Source of the DNA: Alviniconcha marisindica | Taxonomy: Eukaryota > Mollusca > Gastropoda > Provannidae | DNA length: 64,000 nt | Direction of reading: 5' to 3' | Assembly (NCBI GenBank): GCA_018857735.1 | Contig: JABMCL010003783.1 | Span: 208,501-272,500, forward strand | Shown here: in pieces, positions 62,164-64,000 of the stretch | Layout: each line of letters begins with the position of its first letter | Position numbering within the stretch: the stretch's first letter is position 1 | Made by a program: the position numbers and the translations under genes | The notes under the pieces: generated by a model | The model's database searches: none | What the model was told of the DNA's origin: nothing | Seen by the model: only the letters and a program-made list of their open reading frames with translations

Positions 62164-63839
62164 CTTGAGTGTGTTTATGGTATCTGACAGTGCTGTTACA
62201 GTTCTGACTGTTACAATCCTTGAGTGTGCTTATGATATCTGATGGTGCTGTTACAGTTCTGACTGTTACAATCCTTGAGTGTGCTTATGGTATCTGACAG
62301 TGCTGTTACAGTTCTGATTGTTACAATCCTTGAGTACTCTTACTGAAAAACTATTACAGTTCCTGATGGTCACAAGCCTTGTACTGTAATAGGAGCTGCC
62401 TGCTTACACCATCAGTGTGAATGTCAAACTGTCTCAGAAATGTAACATGCTGATGCAAACATATAAAATCTTGTTTTAGAATGCTAGCAGTCATTGTTTC
62501 ATATTTTTGCAACCTGCTGAATAAAGATGTGATTATATACTGTACAGAGATTCAGAGCAGGACACTGATCATACTCGGACGCAAGCTGACGCTGCCAAAG
62601 ACATGTGGCAGAGTTCTAGACACCAGCTTTGATGCCATGTGTAGACAGGTATGTGTGTGTGTATTGACATGTCTGTGTGTGTGTGTGTGTGTGGGGGGGG
62701 GTTATGCAAGCCGACCTTACCTGTGACATAAACATAGAGTTCTAGACACCACTTTAATGTCATTTGTAGACAGATATGTATTTGCGTGTGTACGGGGGGG
62801 TGGGGGGGGGGGGGGGCATGGGTGATGGGGGGCTAGGTAGGCAGGTTGTATGGATGCAAGCTGACATTATGTGTGACATGTGGAAGTGTTCTATACATGA
62901 TTGCCTATGCCTGATGTGGACAGGTATATATGTGTGTGTGTGTGTGTGTCCCAGTCATCCATCTCTACTGTTGTCCCAGTCGTCCATTTCTTTTGTTGTC
63001 CAAGTCATCCATCTCTGTTGTTGTCCAGTCATCTATCTTTGATGTTGTCCTAGTCATCCATTTCTGTCGTCCATTTCTGTTATTGTCCCAGTCATCCATC
63101 TTTGCTGTTGTCCCAGTCATCCATTTCAGTTATTGGCCAACTCATCCATTTCTGTTACTGTCCCAGTCATCCATTTCTGTTACTGTCCCAGTCATCCATT
63201 TCTGTTATTGTCCAAGTCATCGATCTCTGCTGTTGTCCCAGTCATCCATATCTGTTACTGTCCCAGTCATCCATTTCTGCTGTTGTCCCAGTCATCCATG
63301 TCTGTTACTGTTCCAGTCATCCATTTCTGCTGTTGTTCCAGTCATCCATTTCTGTTACTGTTCCAGTCATCCATTTCTGTTACTGTCCCAGTCATCCATC
63401 TCTGCTGTTGTCCCAGTCATCCATTTCTGTTACTGTTCCAATCATCCATTTCTGTTGTCCCAATCATCCATTTCTGTTGTCCCAGTCATCCATCTCTGCT
63501 GTTGTCCCAGTCATCCATTTCAGTTATTGTCCAAGTCATCCATTTCTGTTACTGTCCCAGTCATCCATTTCCATTACTGTCCCAGTCATCCATTTCTGCT
63601 GTTGTCCCAGTCATCCATCTCTGTTACTGTCCAAGTCATACATCTCTTTTATTGTCCCAATCATCCATCTCTGTTGTTGTCCCTGTGCTGCACTGCAGGC
63701 ACTGGGAGCGATTGACTACCTGGAGATCAGTCGGCATTTTGATGTCGTTTTGCTGCGCAACATCCCAGCCATGGATCTAACCAAGCGCACGGAGGCCCGG
63801 CGGTTTATCACGCTCATTGATACTCTGTACGATGCCAAG
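49337..63839 (+). CDS. AFG1L: AFG1/LACE1-like mitochondrial AAA+ ATPase, 3' end outside window
   Basis: Ten plus-strand exons: 49430?-49669, 51747-51807, 52834-52935, 54806-54936, 55383-55482, 55995-56053, 57869-57951, 60142-60206, 62548-62648 and 63699-63839. All junctions are GT-AG and in phase. Walker A (YGGVGCGKT) is split between exons 2 and 3. Walker B is LLCFDEFQ in exon 4, and the sensor-like VVVATSNR is in exon 5. Other family hallmarks are [34 protein letters not shown] and [14 protein letters not shown]. Known role: AFG1-family ATPases sit at the inner mitochondrial membrane, where they help clear or extract proteins, including respiratory-chain subunits. About 70 C-terminal residues should lie beyond 64000. 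The N-terminus is unsure: an in-frame ATG at 49337 would give a basic leader ([16 protein letters not shown]), but a TAG at 49427 interrupts the frame. Introns are crowded with arrays, several copied from the gene's own splice junctions. Confidence 0.95.
49430..49669 (+). CDS. AFG1L: AFG1L exon 1 (first recognisable coding exon; left edge uncertain)
   Basis: Secure from about 49520: [20 protein letters not shown] through [16 protein letters not shown]; donor AAG|GTTAGA. The same frame is open back to 49430, just after an in-frame TAG. Possible acceptors are CTACTAG at 49429 and TTTCAG at 49496. Confidence 0.8.
49960..51535. repeat. Minisatellite, about 36-bp unit, some 43 copies, AFG1L intron 1
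   Basis: Unit CTGCTGTATCCACAGACTCC CACACACTGGAACACAC. Each unit carries a TATCCACAG acceptor-like block in the sense of AFG1L. The 373-codon frame it opens (49964-51085) is an artefact of the unit length. Confidence 0.95.
51747..51807 (+). CDS. AFG1L: AFG1L exon 2 (first half of Walker A)
   Basis: Acceptor [34 protein letters not shown] plus one base; donor G|GTAAGAG. This donor is the seed of the array at 52070-52680. Confidence 0.95.
52070..52680 (+). repeat. Array seeded from the AFG1L Walker-A exon donor, about 14 copies
   Basis: Units of 35-45 bp such as CACAGTGGAGTAGGTAAGAG ATTGAACAGA. The real junction reads TATGGTGGAGTTG|GTAAGAGACTG. Most copies keep the GT and GTAAGAG. Confidence 0.93.
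52689..52790 (-). mobile_element. LINE C-terminal fragment, reverse orientation
   Basis: The minus strand reads [20 protein letters not shown] then [12 protein letters not shown], homologous to the LINE tail at 1168-1280 (RSLRSSTERLLKIPKTNLKT, FGEHSFGYIAPT). It ends where the junction-seeded array begins. Confidence 0.8.
52834..52935 (+). CDS. AFG1L: AFG1L exon 3 (second half of Walker A)
   Basis: Acceptor TGGTTTTCAG; completes Gly, then [12 protein letters not shown] and [15 protein letters not shown]; donor C|GTGAGTG. Confidence 0.95.
53000..54715. repeat. Minisatellite, about 38-bp unit, AFG1L intron 3
   Basis: Units such as GCATAGAGTTACTTCTTTGA TGTTGCTTGTACTGA, about 40 copies, with a higher-order period of roughly 180 bp in 53690-54370. 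A related phrase, GCATAGAGATGCTGCTTG, lies just before the exon 4 acceptor. Confidence 0.9.
54806..54936 (+). CDS. AFG1L: AFG1L exon 4 (Walker B)
   Basis: Acceptor [22 protein letters not shown] ... [11 protein letters not shown] ... LLCFDEFQ; donor CAG|GTATGG. Confidence 0.95.
55383..55482 (+). CDS. AFG1L: AFG1L exon 5
   Basis: Acceptor [30 protein letters not shown] and [13 protein letters not shown] plus one base; donor G|GTAGGT. Confidence 0.95.
55490..55990. other. AFG1L intron 5
   Basis: Unique sequence with a CA run at about 55598-55632; the preceding intron has a TG run at 55298-55360. No exon seen. Confidence 0.7.
55995..56053 (+). CDS. AFG1L: AFG1L exon 6
   Basis: Acceptor [30 protein letters not shown]; donor AAG|GTGTGTAC. 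A short echo of this junction (TAAAGGAGTGTACAATGACA) follows within 20 bases. Confidence 0.95.
56220..57868 (+). repeat. Array seeded from the AFG1L exon 7 acceptor
   Basis: Left half: about ten copies of TTTGTATTCCAGTCATTGTG TGATGTGCTACAC-type units. Right half: ten copies of a 92-bp unit containing TATTCCAG, CTCTCTTTCAG and GCATTTCAG. The real acceptor is TGTATTCCAG|TCATTCTGTGATGTGCTACACC. Each unit therefore carries one to three acceptor-like sites, some with the first 20-25 exon bases. Confidence 0.95.
57869..57951 (+). CDS. AFG1L: AFG1L exon 7
   Basis: Acceptor [30 protein letters not shown] and TRSKVYF plus two bases; donor CT|GTGAGT. Its acceptor and first 30 bases seed the array upstream. 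Confidence 0.93.
57960..58440. other. AFG1L intron 7, left part
   Basis: Unique AT-rich sequence; nothing recognised. Confidence 0.6.
58440..60110. repeat. Minisatellite, about 55-bp unit, some 28 copies, AFG1L intron 7
   Basis: Unit GTGACTGTTACAGCAGTATA GATTGGTTTGTAGTGGCATG TCTTCCTAAAGAGGG, very homogeneous in the centre. It is not derived from exon 8. Confidence 0.95.
60142..60206 (+). CDS. AFG1L: AFG1L exon 8
   Basis: Acceptor [30 protein letters not shown]; donor G|GTAAGAG. This is a variable linker in the family; the call rests on splice sites and phase. Confidence 0.8.
60240..60345. repeat. G / T / TG homopolymer and microsatellite block
   Basis: G run, T run and TG run in succession directly after the exon 8 donor; a likely sequencing-error hotspot. 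Confidence 0.9.
60600..62345. repeat. Minisatellite, about 57-bp unit with embedded CA microsatellites, AFG1L intron 8
   Basis: Unit GACTGTTACAATCCTTGAGT GTGTTTGTAGTATCTGACAA TACTATTACAGTTCCT. Pure CA runs at 61265-61335, 61747-61819 and 62107-62160 occupy the same position within the unit each time, showing that a higher-order unit including a CA run was itself duplicated. Confidence 0.95.
62548..62648 (+). CDS. AFG1L: AFG1L exon 9
   Basis: Acceptor [32 protein letters not shown] and [14 protein letters not shown]; donor CAG|GTATGTG. Two degenerate copies of this exon follow. Confidence 0.93.
62706..62773 (+). pseudogene. AFG1L: Degenerate copy 1 of AFG1L exon 9
   Basis: GCAAGCCGACCTTACC...GACAT and AGAGTTCTAGACACCACTTT AATGTCATTTGTAGACAG match exon 9 over about 65 bases with indels. 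After CAG comes ATATGTAT, so the donor GT is lost. Confidence 0.88.
62855..62923 (+). pseudogene. AFG1L: Degenerate copy 2 of AFG1L exon 9
   Basis: GCAAGCTGACATTATGTGTG ACATGTGGAAGTGTTCTATA C ... GATGTGGACAG|GTATATATG. More diverged than copy 1 but still with CAG|GTAT at its end. Confidence 0.82.
62945..63690. repeat. Minisatellite, 24-bp unit, about 30 copies, abutting AFG1L exon 10
   Basis: Unit TCCATTTCTGTTACTGTCCC AGTCA. It runs to within about 10 bases of the exon 10 acceptor and supplies part of its pyrimidine tract. The 261- and 215-codon frames are artefacts. Confidence 0.95.
63699..63839 (+). CDS. AFG1L: AFG1L exon 10
   Basis: Acceptor [58 protein letters not shown]; donor AAG|GTAGGC, phase 0. 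Confidence 0.95.
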
Positions 63840-63924
63840 GTAGGCCATCTGCTTGTCGCATTCATCAGTGCTCTGTCTGACACCTGCTGTTTACACTCGT
63901 CAACAATGCCAATTATCGCTCTGC

Positions 63925-64000
63925 CAATTATCACTCTCTTTGATAGTTTGTGTGAAGCCAAGGTGGGCATCTTGTTGAATGCATGCACTCTCATTGGCAG
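63925..64000 (+). pseudogene. AFG1L: Copy of the end of AFG1L exon 10 with its donor
   Basis: ATTATCACTCTCTTTGATAG TTTGTGTGAAGCCAAGGTGG GC resembles exon 10 TTTATCACGCTCATTGATAC TCTGTACGATGCCAAGGTAG GC. The similarity continues into the intron (CATCTTGTTGAATGCAT against CATCTGCTTGTCGCATTCAT). GT is kept. Confidence 0.85.

Noticed and set aside
62930..63780. 261- and 215-codon plus-strand open frames
   Set aside because: 24-bp minisatellite artefact; two overlapping frames are equally open, and their right ends merely run into or across AFG1L exon 10.

Overview
The window is eukaryotic nuclear DNA: genes are split by GT-AG introns, introns are large, and more than half of the sequence is tandem or dispersed repeat. 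The 3' tail of the LINE (ending in a GCGCTATA-like motif plus ATT repeats), tRNA-derived SINE heads and the protein similarities suggest a lophotrochozoan, most likely a gastropod mollusc. That placement is an inference; no marker gene fixes it.

Three conserved genes can be read exon by exon. On the minus strand are a MEAF6/Eaf6 homologue (NuA4/MOZ histone acetyltransferase subunit, about 29.3-33.9 kb) and a complete SNX3/SNX12 sorting nexin (four exons, 43.0-48.8 kb, 160 aa). On the plus strand, head to head with SNX3, is an AFG1/LACE1 mitochondrial AAA+ ATPase (49.3 kb to beyond the window end; ten exons seen, Walker A and B intact). A single minus-strand exon near 2.4 kb looks like the second membrane domain of an ABCC4-type ABC transporter. 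The left end holds a decayed CR1/L2-like LINE. At 7.2-8.2 kb an intact 342-codon ORF encodes about 20 repeats of a 15-17 residue motif (P-D-[IV]-M-x-L-[ND]-S) in a pattern that looks like protein-level selection.

From 8 to 29 kb the window is mostly minisatellite arrays, copies of one dispersed repeat family (called F1 here), and one 0.64 kb element with terminal inverted repeats inserted in an array. I cannot assign a gene there with confidence.

The most unusual feature is how the arrays relate to splice sites. At least seven exon-intron junctions in the three unrelated genes have been tandemly copied into the adjacent intron. These are MEAF6 exon 4 acceptor; SNX3 exon 3 acceptor and donor; and AFG1L Walker-A exon donor, exon 7 acceptor, exon 9 end and exon 10 end. 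The copies lie in gene orientation and many keep the AG or GT. A further AFG1L junction was copied into an SNX3 intron. The real exons therefore sit beside clusters of decoy splice sites.
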